Source: Sphagnum compactum (taxonomy: Eukaryota; Bryophyta; Sphagnopsida; Sphagnales). Taken from it: a DNA stretch of 64,000 nt. The notes beneath the pieces were generated by a model that was not told the DNA's origin, did not search any database, and saw only the letters and a list, made by a program, of their open reading frames with translations. The stretch is taken from assembly GCA_965153455.1 (NCBI GenBank), contig OZ234498.1:3844001-3908000 (forward strand), written 5' to 3'. The first letter of the stretch is position 1; each line of letters begins with the position of its first letter. Positions 36,167-50,226 of this stretch are shown here, piece by piece. A program made the translations under genes and the position numbers.

Positions 36167-36440
36167 GTTCCCTCACTAACCACTATGGTTACCCAAGCTA
36201 ACTACTATGGTTACCCAAGCTAACCACTATTGTTACCCAAGCTAACCACCGTAGTTGGGGCTAGCTAGCCTGGTAACCGCCATGGTTAGCTCAGGTTCTG
36301 TTTTTACTACCTACTAAGGACACACTAGCTAGCACTAGTTCATTCCAGTTGCCTTAGCTATTCACTATGGTTAGCCTAGCATTGCCATATGTAGCCACCA
36401 TGGTTAGCTTATGTTGTGATTTTACTACCTACTATGGTGA
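36167..36440 (+). repeat. ~22-bp tandem repeat (CTAACCACTATGGTTACCCAAG)
   Basis: Three to four units of CTAACCACTATGGTTACCCAAG-type sequence start near 36176, followed by looser copies (ACCGCCATGGTTAGCT, CCACCATGGTTAGCTTA) up to about 36420. The core CTAACCA..ATGGTTAG is an inverted repeat and is related to the 35-bp array at 34717-34882. Confidence 0.8.
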
Positions 36441-37194
36441 TAATCACTGTTGGCCGGTTATATTGAGTTTTGACGCAGTTATCAAGGTGGTTATTACTAA
36501 CCTACAAGCCGGTTTTTGATTTTTTGGATAACTAATTAAATCGATAACTGCCTTGGTATTTAATTTTCAAATTTTTAATAACTTACTTAGATGACCCAAT
36601 TATTGTGAGACGTAGGTTGTCAATCTTTAAATACTAATAAAAAAATTTTAAAAAGAGAAAGAATAACATTTTTACAATTTTTTTTAAAATTCCCATAACC
36701 AGCAGGTTAACCAGTGGTCATTAGCTAGTTATTTGATAACCTACCCTTATGCACAACTAACGGTTATTATGAAATGTTTTTTTGATAACACACTTGGCAC
36801 CCATAATATTTTTGGGTGATTATTATTTTTTATACTGATAACCATCGTGATACTTCAAAATTTTCAAAAAAAAAAACCTACCAAGTGGTTATTTAAAAAA
36901 AGAAATAACCAGTCTACACCAGTAATTAACCAATGTTGGTCGATTATTGGGAAAACATTTGGGGTATAAAATGCATCTGAAATGCAAAAAGAAGAATTAT
37001 GAAAACTCAAATATTTTTCACCATAGCAAAAACATATACCTAATCTTCCAAAAATCCTCTAAAAGAAACCAAAAAGCCTTCAAGATATTATTATAAGTAA
37101 CTCTATAATAACTAATCTCAAGTTTCAACACAATAGCCAAAATATCATGTTTCAAAAATCCTCATAAAATAAAAATAGACCTATTCCTAGGGGG

Positions 37195-38215
37195 GACCAA
37201 AATCCCTTAACCTACTATATACTCTATAATGAATCTAAAAACACAATTAGGTCAATCGGGTTATTAACCTAATTGACTAGGATTCAAATGGTGCTCAACT
37301 CCACCTCACACGGGACCTTTGTTCTGGTAAAGCTCACGGCCTCAGGCTTTACCCTAAGTCAGATCCAGTTACGCAATCATGTTAGCTTTGGATGGCATTT
37401 GGCTTTCTCGGAAAGAAAGGAAGACAATCAAACAAACAATGAAATGTGTAACATGATTACTACTTTGCATACCAAAATGAGTTTTGACCCCGAAGAAGAA
37501 GAAGGCCAAAAAAAAAACACAAAAAACCAGCCTATTAATATTTATTTTATTTTATTTTATTTTATTTTTTTGAATATTTTTAATATACAGCCAGCTCTCT
37601 TGCTGTCACCGACAAATTCATCCACAATTCATGGTCAAATTGGTTACCCAATTCTATGCTCATCATGAGTAGTGTTTTCTTTTGGGTGAATATATTCTCT
37701 TTTCTTTTTTTTTCTTTTTTTTTTCAACCTCAATAATAATAATAATTATGATTTTCATCATGTTTTCAAAGGATTTTTGTGGGGAAAATAAAAAAGAAGC
37801 ATGAATAGTGTTTTCTTTTTGGTGATATTCCCTTTTTTTTCAACCCTGAGTAATTTCAACATGTTTTCAAAGGATTTTTTTTGTGAAAAAATCATTATCA
37901 TGAATAGTGTTTTCTTTTTGGTGAATATTCCTTTTTTTTCAACCTGAAAAAATATGATTTCAACATGTTTTCAAAGGATTTTTGTGGGAAGAAAAAAGGC
38001 CAGAATTCACCCCATTTCGGAAGTAATAATTTAAATCATCAGATTTTTACTACAGGTTTCCAGCAGGTAGTAGCTAGCCAAAATATAAAAGAGTTCTGAA
38101 TTTATTTTTTTTGACTTTCATGTCTCGTCGATAGCCAAATTTGGCTAAATCTTCATGTGATGATCACCCATTTATTTGGCTGGATCACAAAAATTGGGAA
38201 AAACAAACCCCTGAT
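37195..38215 (+). repeat. Dispersed element, short copy (long copy at 52785-54655)
   Basis: The left edge (CAAAATCCCTTAACCTACTATA..CTCTATAATGA) and the right edge (CTTTCATG..CGATAGCCAAATTTGGCTAAATCTTC) match the edges of 52785-54655. The interior carries a three-unit tandem repeat and a (TTTTA)n run at about 37538-37566. No intact coding sequence remains and the class is unknown. The hairpin-family fragment at 37289-37360 lies inside. Confidence 0.5.
37667..37995 (+). repeat. ~100-136-bp tandem repeat, three units
   Basis: Units beginning ATGA(G/A)TAGTGTTTTCTTTT start near 37664, 37800 and 37900. Each continues to a poly-T tract, TCAACC and CATGTTTTCAAAGGATTTTT. Length variation comes mostly from the T tracts and an (AAT)n stretch in unit 1. 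Confidence 0.85.
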
Positions 38216-38748
38216 AAAAAAAAACCTTAATGTGTTCAAATATTTAGTATGACAAATGTCATAAACAGATTTAGGGTTTTAAGATTGATAACCTTACTTG
38301 GAGAAAAAAATTATTATTCAATTATTTTAATTAAAATTTGAAAATTCTACACAAGTAGGCTAAATGGGTGTTTTCTCAATAACTGACCAACAACACTAGT
38401 TCAAACTTCAACCTAAAAAAACTTCTCTTCTTGGATTTAGATTTTTTTTTCATGCATGCACTTCAATCAAACATGCCCATCCATCATATGCACACATAAA
38501 TGGTATCTCACTCACACAATGGATCAAGTTCAACCCAAAATTTTATGCTCAAATCTTACATCAATGCAAATACCCGATGGCCAGATGAAGTAAAACCCAA
38601 CATTGCTACAATATTTGACTGAGACTTTATAGCCTCTTCTTACCCATGTAAGGCTTTACTCATGGCCTACAAGACTAGCCCTCTACTTGAGAAATTTCCT
38701 TGTGCATTTGGAGGGTACATTATAGGTGTCAATATCTCTCCTAACTAT

Positions 38749-38966
38749 GGTGCATTCACACTTGATGTATGAAGTCAGTGTTAAATGAAAATCTAGGTGG
38801 CATCCTAGGTGGCACCCAATGTTACATGGGTGATAGATAGCTTGATGTTTAAGTGAATGGTAGCTTAACATAAAAATGTTCATGGTAACTAGATGTAAGT
38901 CCTAAATGACTAGCATGGTGTTAGGGAATTCAACACTAGAGTCCCTAACACCAAGTGTGAACGTAC
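38749..38966. mobile_element. MITE family with GGTGCATTCACACTTG termini, copy 1
   Basis: About 218 bp, starting GGTGCATTCACACTTGATG and ending in the diverged inverse CACCAAGTGTGAACGTAC. The interior includes GGTGGCATCCTAGGTGGCACCCAATGTT and TGTTAGGGA-type sequence. It aligns over its full length, inverted, with 50015-50226. No transposase is encoded. Confidence 0.75.
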
Positions 38967-39364
38967 TACCTCTATAAAAAGTGGCAAAAGTGTAGGGTAA
39001 AGACCCAGGAGGAGGGGCCTTTCTCAAAATACGAGACCTAAGATGAGGCAATTAAGCCTCACAATTTGGGAATGTCTCTCACCTATGATGGGCTTTACCC
39101 ATTGTTAAAGCATGAGACAAAATTATGGTTCAATGTGAAGAGACAAACATCATTAGGCATAGGAATAAGAAGGGTTCTTACACTTACTCCTCAAACAAGG
39201 CTTTTTATGTGCATCAAACAAGGCTCTTGGCATGGCATGAGTGGTTGGTTTCATGTCAAAGGTGTGTGCCCATAGCCATAACCTTTGGACTTGAGACTAA
39301 CCATAGTTTTATGGACCCTTTCCCCATTGGAGTTTGGGATAGGGAAAAAAGTAGGGGAAATTAG

Positions 39365-39900
39365 GAATAGATGAAAGTAAACACATTGGTGAATCATGGC
39401 ACTAAGTTGAACTTGACAATATGGGTGAAATTAAACCATGTGAATGAAACTCCCCACATGGATGACATCATACCCTATGGATGAAAATAATAAATTTGGT
39501 ATGGATGAAAATTTTCACATGGAACCATATGACTCAAGTGAATGAGATTAAATGACACAAATGAAATTGTTGATGAACCCAATTTTCATTCATGTGCTAT
39601 TATTCATTTATGCTATCAATTTCATCCATATGTGTTAGTTTCATCCTTGTGGTACATATGATCAATTGCATCTATTTGGTCAAACTCATCCACAATCACA
39701 ATTCCATATTATAATCAAGTTTTTTTTCCATTCCAATAGTTAGTTTCATCAATATGACCAATTTGCATGTGGTATAGATTTCATCCATTAAGTTTTATCC
39801 ATGCCATGTACAATCCATCCAATAAATTTTTATCACAAATTTATCCAGCATTTGAGGTTCATTGATGTCATCACATTTTTCATCCACATATGGTCAGAAG
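39365..39900 (+). repeat. GGATGAAA-rich block switching strand at about 39580
   Basis: From 39365 to about 39575 the motif (G)ATGAAA(A/T) recurs on the plus strand (for example 39479 and 39501). From about 39583 to 39900 the same motif recurs as TTTCATCC. The block is degenerate, non-coding and arranged like a decayed foldback element or inverted satellite. Confidence 0.6.
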
Positions 39901-42900
39901 TGCATCTTTGTGGTGAACTTGCTTGATGAAACAGTGTTAGATTCTATTTGAAATATGTGTTAGATTGTGAGATTGTCTTTTGCATGCATCTCTGTTCTCA
40001 AATCTGATTTGTTCAACAACCTGCCCAGTACTTGCTGCCCCCTCTTTCTTTCCCCTCACCCCCACCCATCTTAGAGTGGGGACCTTACAGGCAGTACAAA
40101 GGGTTTGTTGTTTGTTAGGTTTGCATGGCAAGCTGTGTAGTACCTAGTAGGACAACACAACACAAAATTTGGTTGTACATACACTATTCATTCAATAAAC
40201 AAGTAGTTCTGGTACAGAACCACAAGTGGAACCATCAGATGACCACCTTATCTCAACTAGTCTAAACTATGACCAGCACAAGTAAAGTAAGTACTATGCC
40301 AAAACACTGTCTCTTGCTTTACTATGAGGATCCTATATATGCCATCTAATCATGGTTTAGGGTTTTAGGGTTCATCCTCCTTACATCTTACTATCAAGGA
40401 AGGTAGTTTGTTTTGTTTTGTCACATTGAAATTTCCAAACCTACTGCACCTCACCTCTTGTCGTACTCTTGATACTATTGGAAAGTCCTTCGTGGAGGTA
40501 ACATTCTAATTTTTAAACCTCGGGTGTGAGATATTGAATTTGGAGTGATTTTTGTCATTGGAAATCAATAAAAACTAAATTGAACATTTTAATGAAAATT
40601 GGATTTGAGACTTAGACTAAAGATGGTATACCAATCAGGTTTTATTTTTACTATTTTGCAATATCAAAAGTCTGGTGAATTGTTTAATAAAAATAGCAAA
40701 ATTAATCAATTTTGTAATTAAAAAATTCAAACTTTTCCTTTTTTGTTTGTGAAAAAGGGAAACATCGCCATTGGTCCTTTCAAATTTTATTCAATATTAC
40801 AATATGTGTTCAATGCTACATGTCACACGATTAAATGTTAAGGTTTGTGCAATATTCTATAAAATCAAGGAAGCATGTGTTCAAAGCTCCAAATTCATGT
40901 TAAAAACATGTGCAAGGAAAGTCTTTTGCATAGGTGACATGCAAAAAGATGCAACACTAAAGTACTAGTTCACTAAAACAACTCTTCAAAACAATTCAAG
41001 ACATCAATTCAAACAATCTCTTGATCACGCTTGTTTTCCTTCACACCTAGGCACTAGTGTTTGTTTTTTGGCCAAATTGAGGCAAATTTCACCCTTTGTT
41101 GGATTGCCGCAATGAGCCATAGAAGAAACATTCACTAAATATCATCATATCTAGTCTTGGATGAACAATGTTATTGCCAAATTGCATCCAAACTACACAA
41201 GATTGTCACCAACTAAACATTCTCATTAAGGCAACTCAAAAACCTTTTGTGTTATTGTTTCGCAATTAGGGTTCCAAAGCTCATCGCAACCCATTAGTTT
41301 TGCTGCAATCTTTTGGTGCCAAATTACACTCATTCAACAACTTGAATCGTTGGATTGTTGATCCACTAAATGCATTTCTTTCACCACCATGTAGTTTTGT
41401 CACTCATATTGAATTGCTAAAATCTAATTTGTTATTGTCCATGATTGCAAAATAGTTTATGAAATTTACTTTGTAGGACCTAGGTTCAAGGTTTCCATTT
41501 GCAACTTGGAACTTCGTAGTTGATAACTTTGCTACATGCATAGTGCACAATGTGCATCATTCAAAGTTTCATTTCAAGTCTTGAATGGTGTTTCAAAATG
41601 CTACTCTTGAAAGTTGAAACAGCCACTCGATTGGTTCTCATTTTCTCCTTGTTTCAAGCTTTCATCTTTCAATGCAAAATTACAATTTGCAAGTGGATTA
41701 TGCAATGTGAATCAGGATTTTGCAAATGTTTTATTGCCATAATGTTTTTAAATTTTTTTCTTAATTATACATGGATTTTTGTAGATTTATTGGAATAGTC
41801 GTTTCAACTTTGAAAATATGCAAAAAATGTAATAGGGCAATGCACAACACACAAATGTGATGGAGGTGACACACAATTCAAAATGTTGATGGTAGTCATC
41901 GATTTGCTAACCAACATCAAGCAATTGGACCAAAGCAATTGCATTGTTGAAAAGAAGTGAATTTCATGGCTTCAATATTAGTTTTTTGTGAAGTTCATTA
42001 TTTCTGATTTGTGAGTTTCCTTATTTTGCCACTTATGTAATGCGTAGTCAAAATTCCCACAAGTTGGAAATCATGAAACAAAATTATTTCTATGTGATGA
42101 AAGTTTTTTTTTAATCTTCTTATATTTTGAATTTTGGAAATTTGTTGTTGCAGGTTTTTCCAATAAGGTTATGCTCCATTTTTTATGTCTTTCATCTATA
42201 TTTCGATATTTCATTTTTTCTATGAACACATCAATTTCCCAACCACTCTACTGTGTGTCTAATTCCACAATGTTGCCCAAATCATATACCGGTTTTGATA
42301 GTGGGCCAAAATCACCATTCAATGAAACATGGATTCCTTCCCTTAATTATGTAAATTGTTTAGGTCTAATGCACCAAATAATAATGTCATGCTTACAACA
42401 AATTTGTCAAAAGTTGAAGCTTCAAAATTTCATGTGTTAGATTATTCGATTGATCTCCACCATTGATTTGGCAACGAAATTTGCTTATGTTTGGAAATAA
42501 AAACCAAACCTTGTAATTTAAATTCATTTTCTCCTTTGAGGTGTGTGCACATTGTGTTGTTTAATAAACAACCATTATCATATACCTTAAGGGAAAGGTG
42601 AAACTTTTATAAGTGTTTGAAGTTTTAGATCGTCATATTGCATTTGCAATTGGTGTTGAATTTCAACTGTTGTTATGACGGTGGACTTTGACCATATTGT
42701 TGCATACCCTAATTCCACTAATCAAACCTATCGTTCTTATATCTTTTTTTATGGTGGGAAAACGAAACGTGTGGGGTCCATGGTATTTGATGCCAGGACA
42801 AGCCATGTAAAGTGGAATGTAGGTTTTGTAACAACGTCATTTCATATAACAAGGATAGAATGTTCTTCCATTTGGGCTATTGACATGATGACAATGGGCG

Positions 42901-43429
42901 AATTGGAATTGTAGTGTGTTCAAAGGCACAACTATAAGTGAATGCCTTATATGCCCGATATAATAGATTTATCCTTCCATCGTTAGACACCATGAAAGTA
43001 CTAGCCTTAGCCCTTAATGGGTGAATAAAATGGCCATTGAAATGTCAAATCCTTTGATGGAGGGAGAATTTACTTTGTAGTCTCAAGTGGAAAAGGACTA
43101 GAATTTGCACCTCACCTATAAACAACACAAAAGGTTTTAATAAATGCACACATAATGACATTCGAACCTTTCAACAAGTTTCATTATTTGAGGGGTTGAA
43201 TTCAGCTAGAAAACAAGAAGTGAACAACTTTCTTTTATAAAACAAACATCCTTTCAATGTTGTGTGACACTCAACATTCATAGAAGCAATGAAAACAACT
43301 TTCGAATATTGAACCTGTTATAAACCCCCATCACACCATGGATTATTCACAAATTTGTTAAAATAATTTAAGGTCAATGTGTCCAAACATGTAATTGCAA
43401 GGATGTGGAATTCGATTCCTAAATATTAT
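39901..43429. other. Intergenic DNA, no gene recognised
   Basis: AT-rich with scattered short frames; none shows a known motif or convincing exon structure. Short telomere-like TTTAGGG strings occur near 40360 without forming an array. Confidence 0.65.
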
Positions 43430-43735
43430 TTAACCTAATTTATTTTAATTAATTAAATTTAGCCTTAGTTAATCTTAGCCCAAATACTTGCATTTTATCC
43501 TAGTTTAATCTTAACCTAAATAGATTAGTTTAGCCAATTTCATTCATCATTTAGTCAAATTAAGATAAACAAAACTAAATTTGGTTCAACTTAATTAAAC
43601 TAAGCTAAATTAAACTATTTAAGTTAAACTACACCAAATTAAATTAAAGTATGCTAAAGTAAATTAAAATAGATTAAATTATGTTAATCTAGGTTAAATT
43701 ATGTTATTTAAATTAAACTAAATTTGTTTACATGA
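43430..43735 (+). repeat. Degenerate TTAAACTAAAT-type low-complexity tract
   Basis: Some 300 bp consist largely of variants of (A/T)TTAAACTAAA and TTAATCTTAACC with very little G. It looks like a decayed simple-sequence array. Confidence 0.7.
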
Positions 43736-45625
43736 TTGGCAAAGAAGTTTGAGAGTAATGTTTATGCAACAAATTCACAAAATATTTAAAAAAATATAGG
43801 ATATCATTTACATCAATGACACATGCATGACAATGTGTTAATTTTCATAAAGGTGCGTTACAAATAAAATCAACGCTAAGTGCACATGATTATTAGTCAT
43901 TAGTCATAATTATAATCGTAAATATTTATAGTTGTATTTGAAATCACATAGTCACATTACAATTATATGACTACATTAAGACAGTAATTACATTTTGTCC
44001 TAATCATGAAAAACACATTTTGCCATAGTGATTGTGCCAATGGAATATTGTCAATGCTAATTCAAAAGAATTCACACACCAAGTTAAACCTCACATGGTC
44101 ATATTCAATAAACATGTGAAAACATGACAATATTCATTAAGAGGAATCAAATTAATCAACTATGATTGATTCATCGTGTAAGGTTGAGACGTTTTGTATG
44201 TTTACTTATTAGGGTTTTTCATGGTAATAAAAAGCTCCACCAATCCCACATTTATTTTTAAGACAATGGAATCAACATCCCACAATGGACCATGAAGGTC
44301 CACCTAATCGATATATGGCAACCAAGCTTACAAGTGGTGATTTCAATCCCAAACATCTAGAACATATTTTTAAAGTATTTTTTCAAGTTTGAATCATCTT
44401 ATAGAAAATGATTAAACTTTTCATTTTGAAAATGCTAGTGAATGTTCCAAGTCCCTTCATATTGTCTACATGAACTCCTCCCCACCTTGCCAATTTGTGA
44501 ATGATACGTATAACATTTTGGCCCTTTCATGGTATCTCATATGGAAAACATTTTGGATTTGTTCTTTGGTGATATCTTATGTTTTCCAAATACCTCCATA
44601 GTCTTGAACTTTGTTTAGCTTTGGAGGAGCTAGATGGTAATGTCACGTGACCCAAGAACTAGTGGCCTAGGAACCAGTTCTTCCCCTTCAAAATTGGTTT
44701 CTATTTGCAAACCATGTTGAAAGACACCATGGATGAAAACATATGTAGAAAGGGGATAGAAGAAAAACATTGCATGTGCAAAAATAAAAGGAATTTCATT
44801 TTAAAGAGTTTACTTCATATTAATATGCCAAAACCCTTATTTGGTGGTATGAAAGTCATATCATTGATCGTTAGGGCTCTTTTAGATAAGTTCAAATTTG
44901 ACAACCATCATTTTCAATGACAAGCTAATCAAATATACCTAAATATTTTTGCATCCTTACCTATTCTTAGCACTCGCTAGGATGGGAATAGATTATCCCC
45001 TGTCTTTTAACTTAATGATGTTTTTGTAAACAATGAATCTCACATATGAAAGTTAGTTTGAAACCTATATCTTAGGCTGGTTCTAGATTATATAGTCATT
45101 TCTACAATTGTATTCCTATTTAAAACATTCCAATAAAATGAAATGGTTACATCCAAAATATGATGCAACTAGAAAAGGAAAGGAATGTGGCTTACCTCTT
45201 TGTTCAAGGTATAAGCATTTAGAGTTTCCATAGTTTGTACACAATAAGTCAAGAAATATTAATGAACTACAAAAGCCACATGAGGTCTTTACATTGTGAA
45301 TAAATGTTTGGAAATGTTAGGAAACATTAAACTTGGGCGAAAAAATCTTAACTAAGTTCTCAAAAACAAGAATTCGAGGTTTTATAAAATCTTTAGCATT
45401 AGAGGTACATGGAAGGATTCATTAGAGGTGACATAACAAAGAAAAAGGGTACCTTCAGTGCTAGAGGTTCCTTTTCAAAATCATGTCCATGTAGGGTACC
45501 TTTGGCACCAAAAGTACATGAAAACATTCATAGAAAACATCATTATGTCTTTCATTAGAAACATGTTTATTTTTATAGTTCACAAATAGATAAATGAATG
45601 AATAATTTATTAATTAAAATTTCAT
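43736..45625. other. Intergenic DNA, no gene recognised
   Basis: AT-rich, stop-rich in all frames, with no family signals. A TAGTTGCAAATGCATTGG-type stretch just beyond (about 45790-45820) resembles one near 16400-16440, suggesting another dispersed repeat. Confidence 0.6.
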
Positions 45626-45666
45626 AAATAAATATAAATATAAATATAAATATAAATAAATAAATT
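45626..45666 (+). repeat. (ATAAAT)n microsatellite
   Basis: Six to seven ATAAAT/ATAA units in a row. Confidence 0.9.
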
Positions 45667-48600
45667 TAAAGTGTAAGATATAAAAGTCATTAATCACAAA
45701 TGTAATTATAATGTGGTTGCAAGAATGGTCAAAGGTGCAAAATAGTTGCAAAGGTGATTAAAACTAGTTGCAAATGACAATTAGTTGCATGTAGTTGCAA
45801 ATGCATTGGTTGCATTTTGGGGGATTTCTTTTAGTGACAAGGAATGGATTTGTTTATTTCATTGGACTTTATCACTTAACAAAAACACCAAGCTATTGAT
45901 TGCACCAAAGTTCCAAAATCAACACAAAGCATTGTGCTACAAATTTATAAAGATCTGACCTCTTTGGAGGACGTTGATGTTTTATATGTTGCAATTCAAT
46001 GTTGGTGGTACTCCTGTCGGGCTATTAGTGTTCAAGTGTGATTCATAAACTCAATAATTAGTTGAACTTTTCGCACTTCTATGCATTTCTATGTTAACAA
46101 TGGGGAAGATTCATTGTAACATGTAAAACTCCTTCCAATATTTTATCAATTCCATTATGGATAACTTTTTCATTTCTTTTGTCATGTAATATTTGCATCA
46201 TTTCTTACATTTGCTTGTTTGCAAAAGTTCACAATGGAACAACTTGTAAACATGCCAATTTATTAAAAAGAATGTGTAACATTTGGTTCCAATTATCTAG
46301 GAAAAAAGGTGCATGCTTGTACACTATCACTTCCAATGGTTGTTTGTGTTTTCAAACATAGTTCCTTATATAGGGAGCACTTGAACAATAATCAATCAAG
46401 TTCACGTCCATAAGGGAATGAACTTCATTTGTAAAAAGTTTGCTAATTTGGAAACCCATTGCAAGTGGCCATAATTATTGCAAGTATGCCTAGGGCTTTT
46501 CGTATACATCAAGGATGTTGCACTTGGAGGGTGAAAAAATCTTTGGATCCCAAAAACGATGTCCAAATCTTCCCCTAAGGTTAAAGGGGGATTTTCACAG
46601 ACATGACGATGTTAATTTCTCTCGTTGGAGAATCAACACAATTTTTGCTTGCATCAACATTAGTTCACATGTACTTGATGGTTAGTCCATTGCCAATGCA
46701 AGATGTGACATTCTTGTTCTAACACACAATGGTACTAAGTGAAAATGCTTGTGGTCATGGTGTTTGGTGTATTTATCAATGTCCTTTGAAGTTCAACACT
46801 CAATGTTTTGTTTCCCAAAATAACATCAAACATGATTGCATGGCCAAAATCATACAAAAAAAAAACTATTGGCATTCCTACTCCATGTTATGATGGTTGG
46901 TGGTATGGTTTTAGAGGTATTGCTTGTGAGCGCCACATGTTTTAATTCTATCACAACAATTTGAATTGTTGTGTGGGAGGTTTGTGAAGGAAATATGTCG
47001 TTGATAACCCCATATGCCTACATTATAGCTTATCCAAGATGGGGCAAATCTTAATCAAAATGAAGTGATAAGGCTTAAAGAAGTTGGTTTTAGTTTTTGT
47101 CAACAACACAAATGTTTTCCTTGGAATTTTTTTGGTAGTGAAAGTTTTAATGTCTTTATGCATCAATTGTTGAATGCAAATTCTTGGCCAAAATCTTTCA
47201 ACAATAAAACTATCCAACACCTTGGGACCTTCAAGTTCTTAAATCAACATCAAAACATATGGGAGGTTGGTTGTGCTTTGCAAACAATTGTTTTGCCACC
47301 CACATAGGTTTTTTCACAAGGGTGTGGATTCATTTACATCATCACCTTTGTGGCCACCCAAAAATAAATTTAAGATGAAGTGACAATTGAAGATTTTCCC
47401 ATTTACATTTGCATGGACTTTATCACAATGATGATAAGTTCATTGGGTGGGTGTGAGAAGCGCATGCATTGTAAACACATGTACTACATTTTACAACATG
47501 TAATGTATTGTGAATAAACAAAATATTTCATTCATCATCCAAGTTGAGTCTTCAAGTTGGAATGAAGTTCAATGTTTAATAAGTTGTGTTAAGTGATTCA
47601 ACTTTTGTCCCGTTTAAATTTGTGATCCACAATCCAAAATGGTAGACTTGTTGCGTCATGTTCATGAATGTGGAGTCAAAGTGAGTCTATTTAGTCATTT
47701 TGTTGAGTTTTAATAAAAAATACACAAAAAATAAATATTTAAAAGTATAAGTCTTAGAGGCAACTTGGTTTGTATTATTTAAAATTACAAACATAAGGCA
47801 AAAGGGATAACTAATTGTTGTTTATGGAGATGGAAAATACATTTGATATACACATTTCCCAAATTATGAAATTCTTTCATTTAACTTTATTCTTGAATTT
47901 GCTTGGTCAAATAGTAGTCTATCCAAGAAAATGCTACCCACATGGTTTTTGTCCCATAATGCAACTTCAAGAATTATGCAAAGTCCTTGAACAACTACCA
48001 ACCTACTTTACAAACTTTCATCCATTTTCAATGATCCAAAATTTTCATCCCTTGCCAACTTTAATCCATTTCCAAATTCCATCCAAGCTCAAAAGATTGC
48101 CATATGGCAAAATATTTGTCCATGTCATCGAATATTCATTTGATGTAGCATGGTATATTCCAAGAATATTTTATTTATGTGAAAAAGATTCCAAAAAGAT
48201 TCCTTCAAGCTCACTTAATCGTTGTTCATGCTCATGAACTAATGTTGTTGTTTGAATGCACATGTATGGCAACATTATTTTATGGATGAACTATTTTGAT
48301 GTTCCCAATGTTGACCAATGGTTTTCATTGAATGTAAGGTCCCAACCTAAATTTAATCACTTGTCTTTTCTTTCATTTTAAAGGCTAGCAGATAGTGATG
48401 AGTAGAACTTGTTCAAACACAAGTATGAAAGGTAAATAAAACCATGTTTGTAGTTGAAAATACAATCATCATAATTTGCCTTTTGTCTTCAACCCCAAAA
48501 ATGTGTTTTGTTCATTTGTTTTCCCAATCTTTTATTGTTGGGATGACATGAACACCTATGTGGTCATTATTAACAACAAGGACTAGTAAAATATTGCAAA

Positions 48601-50014
48601 CCTTCATTAAGTAAATTAATTGACAAACCATGTTACATTCTTGTTCATACTAATTAAATGGTAGTTCATTCATACTATTGTGGCCACTTTGAAAGTCCAA
48701 TTCATGTATTATTTTATGGATTGATGTATCCATTCATTTATTACTATAAACCTTTTTGCAAGATTTTGAGGATTGAAGATTGAATCATACTCTAAAGAAT
48801 AGATTATAGAATGGCACTTGAAAGTGATTATTCAACTTCTTTCATTTTTTGTAACTTAGCAACAATGGAACCGCAAATTTTTTGGTACTCCTCCAATGCA
48901 TGTATAGATTTTTTTTGTTGGATTTCAATGTTGTCCCAACCTCCAATACATACATATAGTTTGGTTTTAATTCACTACTTTTAGTGAACCATTGCCATAA
49001 GCATGTCACATTTAATCTTTCATAAGGAGGTGCATGTTGAGCTTTTTTAATGTTATTTTTAGAATGTGCAATATTTTTTTTATTGTTACCATGTTCTTTG
49101 AGTTCAACAACAATGGAAGGCCACAAATGAGACTATTTTGTGCAGGATCCTCTCTTCTTTTACTACTTCCCATCCTTAGTGGGTGATGACCTCTTCTCTT
49201 TTGTTACTTCCCATCCCTAGAAGGTGATTCCTCATCTTCTTTCTTTATCTTTTCTTGTGGAAATAATAGTGTAGTTATAACTTGCTTTGGCTTGTCAATA
49301 AAACATTTCTATGGTTTGTTGACAACTAATTCTTATTTGTTTGGAATTTTTATATCATAATTCAACTTTGCTTTTGTCTCCTCATTTGTAATGTTTTAAA
49401 ACATTGTTGCAAGTATTCTTTCTTTGCCCATTTTGACCATTGAAAATCACTACCAAAAATCACATCAATGAAATCATCACCAAGACTTCTAATATTAGGC
49501 AAGAAAATTCTCATGAATATATTTAAGCTCTCAGCATATTTTCACAAATTCAGATTTGCTTTCTTAAGTTTATTATAAGAGAAATAAGTGGGGAAACAAG
49601 AATCAATATTGTGAAAGCAAACGAAAATCAAGAAATGTTATAACTATGGTTTGCATCAAAATGGATGAAAATTTTATTCTTGCTTTCATTCATGCCAAAA
49701 ATATAAACTTTTTTTTTAGAAAGCAAGCTGAAAATATTGGAAACTAATATATTGTGTGTCCAAATGTATTTTGAGAAATAAATAAATTGTTGGACACCCC
49801 CTCCCCCTCCCCCCCCCCAAGCACACACCCACAACCCCAACAAAAACCTCTTAGGGTTGAATGTTGCCTCATCTCATTGGTTGTGTAGAAATTCTATTGT
49901 TAATTGTGTGTGGCATCATTTTGCACATGATTATGGGAGCTACATTTGTGGAATACCAAAAATGACTGAGCTATGTTAGAGTCCTACCTATGTGAATAGC
50001 TTAGGCATCCTAAA
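45667..50014. other. Intergenic DNA, no gene recognised
   Basis: Contains a 140-codon open frame at 47815-48237 without recognisable motifs, a ~47-bp tandem duplication at about 49145-49240 (CTTCTTTTACTACTTCCCATCC variants) and a C-rich run at 49797-49818 (G-quadruplex potential on the minus strand). The open frame lacks splice or family support and is not called as a gene. Confidence 0.55.
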
Positions 50015-50226
50015 GGTGCATTCACACTTGTTGTTAGGAACTCTAGTATCGAGTCCCCTAACACCATGCTAGTCATGTAGGACTTACACCTACTTACCAT
50101 GAACATTTTTATGATAAGTTAACATTCACTTAACATTAAGCTATCACCCATTTAACATTGGGTGCCACCTAGGATGCCACCTAGATTTTCATTTAACACT
50201 AACTTAACATCAAGTGTGAATGCACC
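50015..50226. mobile_element. MITE family with GGTGCATTCACACTTG termini, copy 2
   Basis: 212 bp from GGTGCATTCACACTTG to the exact inverse CAAGTGTGAATGCACC. Near-full-length match to 38749-38966 in the opposite orientation, with better-kept termini. The interior is non-coding. Flanking bases do not show a clear target-site duplication, so the superfamily is unassigned. Confidence 0.8.

Noticed and set aside
47815-48237. 140-codon open frame
   Set aside because: No recognisable domain, no splice context and the same base composition as the surrounding non-coding DNA.
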